Part shown: piece after piece, positions 50,726-61,527 of the stretch
Position numbering within the stretch: the stretch's first letter is position 1
Layout: the number at the start of each line of letters is the position of its first letter
Source: Vespula vulgaris
Taxonomy: Eukaryota > Arthropoda > Insecta > Hymenoptera > Vespidae
Assembly (NCBI RefSeq): GCF_905475345.1
Contig: NC_066610.1
Span: 283,501 to 347,500, forward strand
Direction: 5' to 3'
Length of the DNA stretch: 64,000 nucleotides
Made by a program: the position numbers and the translations under genes
Notes under the pieces: model-generated
Database searches by the model: none
Told to the model about the DNA's origin: nothing
Seen by the model: only the letters and a program-made list of their open reading frames with translations

Positions 50726-50836
50726 ATGTTTAACGTTTGTCAGACAACTTTGATTCATTTTCCCAATAAAAGATTCAGAAAAAAGATAATTATATTTATG
50801 GCTTTTATAATTAAAATTAACAGTTTTGAAATTTAG
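50726..50836 (+). pseudogene. psq-like helix-turn-helix relic, copy 3
   Basis: Thirty-six codons from ATG containing KMFNVCQTTLIHFPNKRF, aligned with copies 1 and 2. It lies less than 200 bases upstream of Psi3's start on the opposite strand and ends with the shared AGTTTTGAAATTTAG. Stops lie immediately upstream in the same frame. Confidence 0.4.
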
Positions 50837-50839
50837 TAT

Positions 50840-52019
50840 CATTATACTCAATTTTTTCAGTATTTTTATGTATTAAGATATACTTATGTTCAATTAAAGC
50901 CTTTCATCACTTAACTCAAGTCTGTTTAATTCATCATATAAGAAATTATAATATTTTTATTAGTAGAACCTAATATATAAGAAGTAGTCTAAGTTTGGAT
51001 CACTTCTTCTAAATCATCATATTAGACATTCCTTTTTAAATTCTAAAATGCTTTCCACTAGAATTATTTACATAAATTTTTGCATAGCTAATTTTTAGAT
51101 AACTAATCATGAAATTTCTTTTTATTAAAAAATTAACTTTAACGTTAATAATAAGGAAATTATAGGAAATTAGAGGAAAAACCAATTGGATAACATCTTA
51201 AATTACAGAATATTTGATAAAATTTCATATATATCTTCTTAATTTTATATATTAAGGTCATATTGTTGTAAGAGAATTTTACGTACAAGGATTTTCAAGT
51301 CACCTACAGATGTTTCTGTAATTAAAACTTATATTGTATTTAACAGTACTTGTAACATTAAATAATATAATAAGATGGAGAATACGAAAATAATGTAAAA
51401 TAAATGAAGGATCGCTGTCATTTCCTCGTATTTGCTATTGTCTTCGTATAATCAAGTGTATTTGATATCAAGTGTAACAGTACAGACTACCGTTAATAAT
51501 TATTGTATTTCCATTTTGGAAAATATGATCAGGTCGTATTTATGATAAGAAGCAATTATTTGATAAGAGACAATTCGTTTTAATTCGACCTTGAACTATT
51601 ATGACTCTGTTTCGTAAAATTTTGTATTTATTCATATTGTGAATTTTACTATGCTTTGCTCATCGAATTTTTATCAAGATAATAATAAACTAGAAATTCC
51701 CAGAATTCAATGCTTACTTAAAAATAAGTGCAAAAATATTGACAGTTCATCTATAAAAAAACTAAATGAGTTCTTAAAAACTCCAACAAAAAGAATTGTC
51801 ACAAAATTGCAATTTCACTGCAATCGCAGATATTTCTACTTTTCGTCAGCTCGATTGATAACCTTGTATGCAACAGCCGAAACAGAAGCAAGAATCTGTC
51901 ACACTTTGAATCAAGGTTCATCTGGACATGTTTCTTAGGTATTTCGATCTGGCGAATCAATTGGCAACGTTTCTAGAACTCCATCAAAACTATAATCATC
52001 CGAAAACTCTCTTTGAACC
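50840..52019. other. Intergenic DNA with one unassigned open frame
   Basis: 51,080-51,190 matches 35,290-35,400 and 41,995-42,050. 51,430-51,600 matches 24,130-24,260. A 99-codon plus frame at 51,639-51,938 ends in RLITLYATAETEARICHTLN and lies in a less AT-rich patch; it matches no family I recognise. Confidence 0.35.
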
Positions 52020-52599
52020 ATGTTATATCAGACGAAAATATTTTCGGTCGGTCGTCTAACAAAAATAATCAATATTGATCACATTCCGTGGTTCACACTT
52101 CTTAATATTTCAAAAATTTTTTAAAATTTTGCCCCTTATTTATCATTCTAATTTCGTTGGTTGCATCTAATTCTTGTCGATTTTGTTAAATTGTAATACT
52201 ATCCGAATGCCATAATCGCGTCTTTTTTCCATAACTACTTGTAAGTTGCACATACTTTTTATACATTAAAAATTTTTCACTTAATTCTTCCCCCATATTT
52301 TCACAAAAGAATGTTACTAAATTTTTATAACACAATTTATGATTATGATTCTCTTTAAATGTATACTTATATTAATTTTACGTACCTTTCAAATTATTTG
52401 TCATATTACAAAATTAAAGTATGTAGGCTTTCAGTAACGTTATGAACGTTTGAAGTATGGATTCTTTCTCTCTTTCGTTAGTTGCAGATGTTGATAGAAC
52501 GAAGCTCACTTTTGCACTGAAATTTTAAATCGATTAAGAATAATGAATCCTTTTCCCTACCACATTTCAATGTCTGACTTCTGACGTTCTTGTTTTTTT

Positions 52600-53165
52600 T
52601 CTCATATTCCAACATAACAAGTTGAACTGGAAACAATATGAGATAGGAAAACAAACATAGATTATAACCAGTTTTAATACTTGATGCATCCAATAATTTT
52701 GCTAATTTAAAAAATGAGAATCGTTTTAAAGTGATATTTGATGACAGACGAATAATGAAGTAAGAAAGCAAGAAAGAAGATAACTTTGTTATTTTATATA
52801 TGCTTCTAGAAGCGTTTCAATATGATTCTTTAAGGTATACTGATACTTATCGTTAAGAGATAAGCTTGATAGTAAATACTTACATATTACAAAAAAGATC
52901 ATTTATATATAGTACGAACAATTTATAATCTTCGATCGTTTATTTTTTTCAGTTCGTTTCTCGTCCTTTATTCGTATTATTTATTATTTTTTATTCTAAA
53001 ATGGTTTCAATATGATCTTTCAAGATATGTTTATTCTTATCATTAAGAGATATAATTGGTAGTAAATACTTATGTGTTACAAATGGGGTCGTTTATATTG
53101 GGTATGAACGATTTATAAACTTCGATTGTTTATTTTTTTGTCAGCTCGTTTTTCATCCTTAACGT
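52600..53165 (-). pseudogene. FAR relic E2 (exons 7-8, exon 7 partly doubled)
   Basis: Exon 8 at about 52,705-52,600 reads KLLDASSIKTGYNLC with frameshifts. Two head-to-tail pieces of exon 7 precede it on the minus strand: 53,165-52,995 and 52,985-52,806. Both contain the ATTGAAAC...TT block of the DPIETL region and a decayed NELTKK piece. Confidence 0.6.
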
Positions 53166-53374
53166 AGCAAGCCCTATTCCTCAGTAATGAAACACCAATA
53201 AAATATGAAAATTTTTTAACTGGGACATTATTTTAATATTCCTTCGATTTAGATGGGAAAAAAATATTTATTATGATATTTGTAGAATTCAGTTTAATAT
53301 CTACTGAAATATAAGTATAAAATTGAAATATAAGTATAAACATACTTCCTTTCAACCATCTTATATTAGATACA

Positions 53375-54990
53375 AATATCAGGAATCATTTAAGCTGATT
53401 ACGTTCCGTAGTTTGCACGTCTTAATATTTCAAAAATTTTAACAAATCTGTTTGCCACCTATTTATCATTCTAATTGTGTTAGTCGCATCTAATTCTTGT
53501 TGATTTTGTTAAATTGTAATATTAACCGAATGACTTAATCGCGCTTTGATCTATAATTTTTTGTAACTCACAATCTTTTTTATACTTTTAAAAATTTTCA
53601 TCTAATTCCTTATTGAATTTTCATAAAAAAATATTACTAATTTTTACAACGTACCTTATGATTATAATACTCTTTAAAGCTATATTCATATAAGTTTTAC
53701 TTACTTTCAGAATTATTTCTTATCTGGCTGACTTATAATAGACGGGCTTTCAGTAAGATTATGAAAATTTGCAGCAAGGGATTTTTTCCTTGTTCTTACA
53801 TCTGTTGTAAATGTTGATCGAACGAATTTCAATTTTGCACTGAAATATAGAACCAACTAGAAGCAGTTAGTTTTTTTCCCCACTACATTTCAATTTTTAA
53901 GTTTCCGCCTACTTCGACGATTTTACTTCTTTTTTTCGTCTTCGAATATAATAAGTAGCCTGAAAAAGATATGTTATCAGAAAAAAGACGCAGGTCATAA
54001 TAGATTTCAATGCACGAGAGTCCAATAAAGTCTTAAAAATTTGAAAAAATTTGTGTCGTTTTAAAGAGACTATCTATGATAAACGAACAATGAGGGAAGA
54101 AGGCAAAAAACAAGATATATTTGTCATTTTACACATGCCTGTAGAAGTGTTTCAATTGGATCCTTTAAAATATCCTCAGATAGAATATAGTTTGTAATTA
54201 AATATCGCAAACGAGATCATTTATATCGCGTAAGAACAATTTATAACCTTCGATGGTTTATTTCTTTGTCAGTTCGTCTTTCGTCTTTTATTCGTATTAT
54301 TTATCATTTGTTATTTATTATTCGTATATTTTCATTCAGGGTGAAAATAATGGCTGATCAAGTGGAAGCATAAAAAAGTTCTATATCAGCAGATTATCTA
54401 AAATCGTTGTTGTGGTGATACCGATGATATGTGGGGAATTGATACTTTTATATAATCGTAAAAAAAATAATAGTGTAAGTCTGAAATTTTGTAAATGTTA
54501 TTATGTATATCGAATAACTTTTAACTAAAAGGAGTATAACTTGTGTAGTGTAATGGTGGCGAATAAAAATTGATTTTCATTTAATTTATTAAATAAAATA
54601 CAAGAAAAGACGAAAACTATGTACGACGTATCGAAAAGAAAAATAATACTGTCAAGTAAACTCGAACACAGAGAATATAAATAAAAACTCTTTGCAAGTA
54701 TTTTGAGAAACATAAATATATCCTATTGTATTCTTATCCAGAATAGATTCGAACCTTTTGTAAACATGAACAATAATTCCGAAAGACTGTATGAGTCAAT
54801 TATAGTCTTTTCTTTTTAACTAACTTCTGAGTTTTTCGCAATTAAGTCCGAGATATATTAAACGTTAAAAACTATGTATAATGATACTATTAGCTACCAG
54901 CATCTTATGGTCACTTAAAATTCAAATATTAATTGTGAAAGATTCGAACCAAACTATTTACAAGTACATTTTCAAATCTACAGATTTGAT
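53375..54990 (+). repeat. Direct duplication, copy 2
   Basis: Counterpart of 42,290-44,590 in the same orientation, shortened by two internal deletions. One deletion removes the 5' part of exon 7 of the FAR relic and the front of the unidentified coding relic. Confidence 0.8.
53945..54336 (-). pseudogene. FAR relic E3 (exons 7-8)
   Basis: Near copy of relic E1. Exon 8 is at about 54,030-53,945 and the exon 7 tail with LKDPIETLLQ at about 54,165-54,120. The start of exon 7 is removed by a junction at about 54,337. Confidence 0.7.
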
Positions 54991-55660
54991 CGCGCTTCTC
55001 GCATCTGACCAACGATGTTGTCTATTTTTACGGAGAATCTGACTTACGTTTCTTGTTAATGATAATAAATAAGGACGGTGGCAGAAAACTTAGAAGCTGT
55101 TGAAGGTCCTCGTCAAAATACGATCATTATTGGTCCATATTTTATTTTATCCATATTTTATTTTGGTCCATTATCAGTCCACCATATTGGTCGTAGGCGT
55201 ATCAGATAGTGCGTTCGAAACAATCTCATATGTGTTCCTTTGCTTGGTGATAGTATGGATATATTGATACTTGAAAGATAGGCGTTAGACAAATCCATGG
55301 CTCGCTTTGTCTAGAAGTCTACTTTTACTATATTCATTTATATCCCGAGTAGATACATTATTGAAGACTACATGCTTGATTAAAAACGTGTATGCTTAGA
55401 TAAAGATGACAATTTGTTTTTTGTCTAAGCGTTTTCTTAGCCAATAAGTTTCCTAAAGCAGATTTTCTAGATAATAACATAAGACTCTTAGGAGAAAGAA
55501 TTGGGAATTACCGAGGGTATGTACGTGTACATCAAGATTATAAGACACAGAAATATCGCTTTGTAACAGAATAATTAGGCCAACTTGAATGTATTAACGA
55601 TTATCAAAATTTTTAACGAAAGGAGCTGAGTTTTGTAAATGTCTATTATCATTGATATTT
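54991..55660. other. Intergenic DNA, nothing assigned
   Basis: Somewhat less AT-rich, with short internal repeats of TTGGTCCA/TCCATATTTTATTTT near 55,120-55,190. No gene recognised. The patch near 55,228 shares a short block with 28,030. Confidence 0.4.
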
Positions 55661-55663
55661 CAG

Positions 55664-55748
55664 TGTTTCGTGCATCCATCCACGGCTTATGTGAATTATT
55701 TTCAGAATCTGATCGAAGAAAAAATTTATAATCTATCGATGTTTTAAT
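55664..55748 (+). pseudogene. FAR relic F (exon 3 fragment)
   Basis: After a TTTCAG acceptor the sequence matches FAR exon 3: the TTCGT.CATCCATCCACGGC block and NYFQNLIEEKIYNLSMF, with a frameshift near the start. It breaks off at the stop after SMF. A FAR 3'-flank module follows at 55,990-56,270 without exons 4-8. Confidence 0.65.
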
Positions 55749-55989
55749 TTAAATTTGCGAAGTATTCTTTATTGCGCATCTACGGGATATTTCACAAGTT
55801 TCACAAAATACTTCAACTAATTACGCTCTGCTATTAATTTGCGGAAATGTGGTAATTGATATTGTATATTGTGAATAGATAACATTGCTGATCAGATACG
55901 AGAAACAAGGTCAATAGCGCTTTCGTAGTAGCACCCTCACGACGCAATAGGAAATTTTACCATATCTCGAACAGATATTGATGTTAGCT

Positions 55990-56270
55990 TTTCTTATGAC
56001 TTGCTAAGCTACTTATTACATATAAAAAATATACTTATTTCTTATTTTTGTTTTTTTATTATGAGTGAATACTTTTTTACAAATTAATATCCTAAATCTT
56101 ACTAAATCTATATTTTTGGAATACAACGTATCCCAATTGCAGGATTTGTACGATTGTTGCAAAGTATTTACAATTAGTATATATGAATTATGCAATAAAT
56201 AGACGTAGGATCAACACATACGTTTATCGAAATTATCAATGACAAGTTCCACTTGCCAAGGTTTTTTAAA
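55990..56270 (+). repeat. FAR 3'-flank module of relic F
   Basis: Reads antiparallel to FAR-2's 3' flank (38,640-38,300), sharing AAGCTACTTATTACATA and the ACATACGTTTATCGA...CAAGTT element. It shows that a complete plus-strand FAR copy once ended here. Confidence 0.55.
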
Positions 56271-56540
56271 TCTTGTATAATTCTTAGCGTAGTAAATCGA
56301 TTTTCTCAAATTTCAAGAAAGTGATCAATATTCAAGAAAATGATACTAAACAAAGGAAAAAAAATTTTTAATGATACATATATTTTATCTTGAACGATTT
56401 AACGTGGCAATAATTTAATATTAATATAGTAACAACATTTAACAAGTATTAATATAATCGGATTATATCAACTAAATATGAAATTGAAATGTTTTACCTT
56501 TACGACCAGCTCACCTTAAATTAAACTATATATAATATAA

Positions 56541-56544
<4 letters not shown>

Positions 56545-56591
<47 letters not shown>
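56545..56591. repeat. (TA)n microsatellite
   Basis: A perfect TA dinucleotide run of about 47 bases. Confidence 0.95.
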
Positions 56592-56594
<3 letters not shown>

Positions 56595-57204
56595 TCTTTG
56601 TATATTAATATCCATTTTACGATAACATATATATTTTTTAGTTTATATTCAATTCATTTTAGTTATTATTCAATCAATTTCGTTCATCTAGAAAAATAAT
56701 TGAGTATTCGTGTCAACTTCTCAATCCGAAGACGTTATATAAAATTTTATACCCTGCATTAGTCTGATTTCTTATTGATTTATTTAAGGATGAAGTAATA
56801 ACGTTTTATTACTTTGTTTATATGCTCCATATTTTTTATGCAGATGTTTTCTTATGATTACTTCTATTAAAAATAACAATAATAAAAAGTACAATAATAA
56901 CTCATACATGATGAAAATGATTCATTCCGAAACAATTGTTTAACAAAAACATAAAAAAGATTTTCCGTTGATCGTTCTGTGTACAATAATCTAATTAATA
57001 TTATTCGATAACAAAAAAAATAAGACAACAATTATTTATCAGATCAGCGATCATTTTCTTATATACTTATAAATCAATAAATGATATAAAATAATATTAA
57101 AGAGTCCATCACTCGTATTTATTTTCCACAAAACAGCAAGATAGGATAGCGAAAATTTAATAAATTCTAGAATGCTTTCATTTATTAATTATTTCTAACT
57201 GAGT

Positions 57205-57260
57205 GCTTAGGTTATATATTTCTTTCGTGAGGAAAATATCGAGTGTGAGAGAAGAAATAA
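57205..57260 (+). repeat. Possible second Tc1-like fragment
   Basis: TTAGGTTATATATTTCTTTC then GTGAGGAAAATATCGAGTGT resembles 6,003-6,055, upstream of the Tc1 transposase relic. The match is short and gapped. Confidence 0.3.
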
Positions 57261-58500
57261 ATAAATATATGTAAGGTATAACAGTATAATTAGTCAAATA
57301 GGAGAGATACGTGGGATATGGAATAAATTTTACATTGGATACAAGTTTTGGAAGTTACTACTACGTTTAATATTTGAAGAATTATTAAAAGCAGTACTTA
57401 GAATACTTAATGGAGCAATGAAAGTAGAATAGAAGTTAATCGGAGTTAATATGTCACAAGAAATATCTGTATGCCTTTCAAACACGAAATATATTTCAAA
57501 AACAAATACTATATTTATAATTTCAGATTATGTAAATTAATTGCCCTCTGAAGCAACTGACTTACGTTTGTCTTTTCAATATTCAAATATTATGATAGTC
57601 CAAAGATTATTATTACAGATAAATGTTATCCTGATTCATGGTCAAAGCAACTAACTTATGATTAAGAAGAAATTAATTTATTATAATATTCTTTCTTTAT
57701 TTCTATATTCTTTCTTTATTATTTATTCTTTATTATATTATTATATTCGTAACTTATGATTAAGAATAATTAATTTGAGAATTTAAAAATCTATTGAATA
57801 TAACTGTCTAATAAATAACAACTAATCGGGCCTTAGATTTATACATTCCTTATGTCTCAGCTGCAGAAAGATTCGATTAACAAATTATTGGAAACGACCT
57901 TACCATTTCCATGCTTCGAATTATATTACTAAATTTTACTATGGAATGTTACAATCGTCGGTCCTTGACGCAAATATTTTATTTGAAAGCATAAATAATC
58001 ATAAAATACACGCACATTTAAGAGAAATCAATCCATCGTGAAAATTTCAGATGGTAAGAATTTCGTAAAACATTAAATACGATTGGGATAAATTGATGAA
58101 TTCTCTTATCTTAAATATTCACTGTTCCAAAGAATCCTCTTCAGAAGAGAACTCGGCGTAACAATGATAAGAAAAATGTTACCCTTTTTCATAGTAAACA
58201 GCATAAGGTCATGCAAATTTTCTGTCAAGGAATCGATCATAGTATATCATGATATATTTGCTCCTGTAATAGATACAAATTATGATGATACAACATTTTT
58301 GTACAAAATAATAACAGAAATCCATCATTCTAATTTAATGCGAATATGATTTCCATACGCTATGATATAATAATTTTCGTTGAATTTAAACAAGAAAAAT
58401 ACGGTACAGCAAATCCTGACTACGTTTAATTATAGAAATGCGATAATTTTGGTATTGCAGTTTGGGAATAGTAAATATAAGACAAAAGTTACGTGTACGC

Positions 58501-58531
<31 letters not shown>
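58501..58531. repeat. (AAT)n microsatellite
   Basis: About ten AAT units. Confidence 0.95.
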
Positions 58532-59630
58532 TATTATTGGAAAAAGTGGATAGTCCAGTTTAGCGAATACATTTAAATATTCTTAGAATTTGTATAATAA
58601 GGAATATATATGAAAGATAGATTAGTTTATAATTGCTCTATTTTCATATATCGCTTCTCTATCGTGGATAAAGTGTATAATTATATACTATTTAGACTAT
58701 TTATACATTTTACGGGTCACTGTACAATTACTTCCTCTAACTTCTTATTTATATATCAATTGATCATTTTCCTACGTTCATTATTACATTCAAATGCATA
58801 CAATAGAGTATTATAATAAATGATGTTGGCTGTAATTTATGTAAAATTGATTTTTGAATGCTAGCTGCTTTCTTCCCTCTCAATAACTAAGTTAAGTATT
58901 GTTAGCCGTCAGAATCGAAGAAAACATTAAGCCAAAATATCTTCCGCTACACTATATAGATAAATATGAACGACATTATCTTAGAAAATGTGTGCAATCG
59001 AATGGATCGAATGGATAAAAATTTGATGAGATAGATCATGTCGACTTTTATTTTTTCTTATCAATAATCATTCTTCTATTTTGAACATGAATTAATATTT
59101 ATCTGTCACAATTCGGAGAAATAAAAGGAAAATAAAAGCAAGAGGATGTCAAAAAGCGAATATGAAATATGAAAATAGGAAGTAATATTTGATACTAATT
59201 AAAATTGACACTATACAAATTTTATATAAATCAATGCGTTGTAGGATACGACGAATAAATACACTTTTAATATAAAAATAATAAAAAATTTAATCGTAGA
59301 TTAATTTAATCATAGGTTAATGTTGTTCCATGTCGAATAAAAATAGATCGAGGAATGGTTTTGTTTATCTCATTATTATATTTATCATTACATCACTAGA
59401 TTTGCATTTTTCCTATATTATTATAACCTTATTTTGATTGTTTTGGTATCTAAAAAATTTGAATGCTTTGGTATTTAAAAAGAAATGCAAGCAGTGAATA
59501 AATGAATTTCTTTCACATTGTTTTATCAATGGGGTTATTCAATGAAAATTATACGACGCCACAAAAGCACTAGATAATAGAAAAGATCTATGAACGCTCA
59601 ATACCTAAATTTTAGACAGAAATTATTTCT

Positions 59631-60211
59631 GCCAGTTTCTACATCTAATACTAGCTGTTCTAATCGATACGATGACATTGCGCGTGGGTAAACAGCCAAG
59701 ATAAATTTCTTTCATTGTAATTTCAAACAAAAACTATTAGGATAAAAAAAGAGAGAAGAATTTCATACATTTGATATTTTCTTTCGTTCAAGGTTACTCG
59801 AAATATATAATAAAATTTAAAAAAGGTCGAACGTATTTGGTTATTTTTCTACGATCGAATGGAATTTTACGAATGAAAAATGAAACATTGACGATAAAGT
59901 TAATAAGTGAAGATCGTGAATTATTCTTTTGAATTATTCTACTGATATGAAAAGATTCATTTCAAACTCATATTCTCTTTATATCCTCATATAAAAACAT
60001 ACGTTTTGTATTGAACCACTTTCATAAGATCATGCAAAATAATGAAGATAATTCATTCTTTCATTTTTATATCATTGTACGTCTGTTATTAATAATTTCT
60101 TTCAAATAATACTTATTTTTCGAATTTTCAAGGCTGTATAAGATTCATCAAGCATTGAAACTTATCACATGGTTTATGATTTCCAAACTACTTGTAATTT
60201 TCAGATCTTAA
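59631..60211 (+). pseudogene. FAR relic G (exons 6-8)
   Basis: The exon 6 tail (59,631-59,698) matches LFYVYFLHLLPALIIDTIAV...GKQP; its donor changed from GGTAAAT to GATAAAT. Exon 7 starts at 59,793 after a good acceptor, with KRSNVFGYFSTIEWNFTNEK-like pieces split by frameshifts. Exon 8 (60,133-60,211) is open to TAA, with IHQALKLITWFMISKLLV. The 3'-flank element follows at 60,590-60,655. Plus orientation, like FAR-1. Confidence 0.75.
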
Positions 60212-60679
60212 TAAATAATACAAAATTATTAAAGAAGATGAAGAAAAAAAAATCGTATTTAATGCTTTCACCTATGTATGATTTAATTTCTCGAAAATAA
60301 CGAATCTAGATTCTACGGTGTGATGATAAGTAAATTACAACTTTTTATTCGTGAAATATCGAACAGATATCAGGATTAAATTTTTTTCTCGTATATTGAA
60401 TTATTTATTTTAAAAAATATATTTATCTTCTTATTTTTAATTTTTATTGCCACTAGTTTAATATCTAGAAGCTTATTAGACTTATATTCTTGGAAATTGT
60501 GTATCACTATTTCAGGATTTTTTTCTCAATATTTGTTATAAAGCAATGAAAATAAGTGTGAAATGAATCATGCAATAATTTAAAGTCGGATTAACACTTA
60601 AATGGATTAATACAACGAAGTCATTACTGGCAAGTTTCATTGCTAGAATACACATATGTATATTTAATATCATATTTAT

Positions 60680-61479
60680 TGATAAATTTATTGTTTTCGA
60701 TTTTTATTGTTCACTGATAGTTTCATTTTTAGGATTGAGGAAATAAGGCTACCTACTTCTTTTAAGCTTTATAATTCAATACAAAAACAACTTTCATTCG
60801 AGCAATATCGACATGTTACGTAATCACAAGAATAGAACGCTTGCTTTCAACATTTGTAACTTTGATGAAAGTGCGTCAATTTTAACTGTGCAAATTTGAA
60901 AATACTTTTATAAATAAGTAAAGTATATATAAATTTGAATTAAGAAAATCATAATCACAAAATATTATCAAAATGTAATCATATTTTTCTATTATAATTC
61001 AAGTAACGAACTGTGTGTACATTACAAGAAGATAAAAAAGTTTATAAGTAACGTGGAATTATGCAAAAAAGTTTTTCAGTTATTTCGTTAATACCGTAAT
61101 TGAACAAAATCAAGTAAAAGTAACTACCATCAGATTTCACTCTAATTGCAGTGAGAATTTATATTGCTAAACTAATATTTATTTATTAATCTAGTGAAAT
61201 TGGAAATCATTTTTCTTATTCCGCAATATATAAAAAAGGTGATAAATAGTGGTAAACAATTAACTTCGATGGGGTACCATGGAAATGACTTCAAAGATAA
61301 CGTATGTCCCATTATTAATATTTTTTACTTTGTAATAGATATTATCTGCACATATCCATGTCGGAATAATAACAGACACATATGTAGAGTTATGGAATTC
61401 AACTTAACGATTGCTGGGCTACTTCTGCTGTTGATTAATCCTACGAATTTGACAATCATCCATCCACTAATATTCTTAC

Positions 61480-61483
<4 letters not shown>
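60680..61483. other. AT-rich intergenic DNA
   Basis: No gene supported. 60,790-60,850 shares ACTTTCATTCGAGCAATATC with 14,315-14,335. The frame at 61,194-61,526 ends in the CT microsatellite and is not convincing. Confidence 0.4.

Positions 61484-61515
<32 letters not shown>
61484..61515. repeat. (CT)n microsatellite
   Basis: About 16 CT units next to the left end of the piggyBac-like element. Open frames through it on either strand are artefacts. Confidence 0.95.
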
Positions 61516-61518
<3 letters not shown>

Positions 61519-61527
61519 TCTCATGAC

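Larger units (their letters stand above)
56271..59630. other. AT-rich intergenic DNA
   Basis: No gene is supported. It holds a (TA)n run at 56,545-56,591, a short piece resembling the Tc1 relic at 57,205-57,260, an (ATA)n run at 58,501-58,531 and an unassigned 61-codon frame at 58,164-58,349. Confidence 0.45.
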
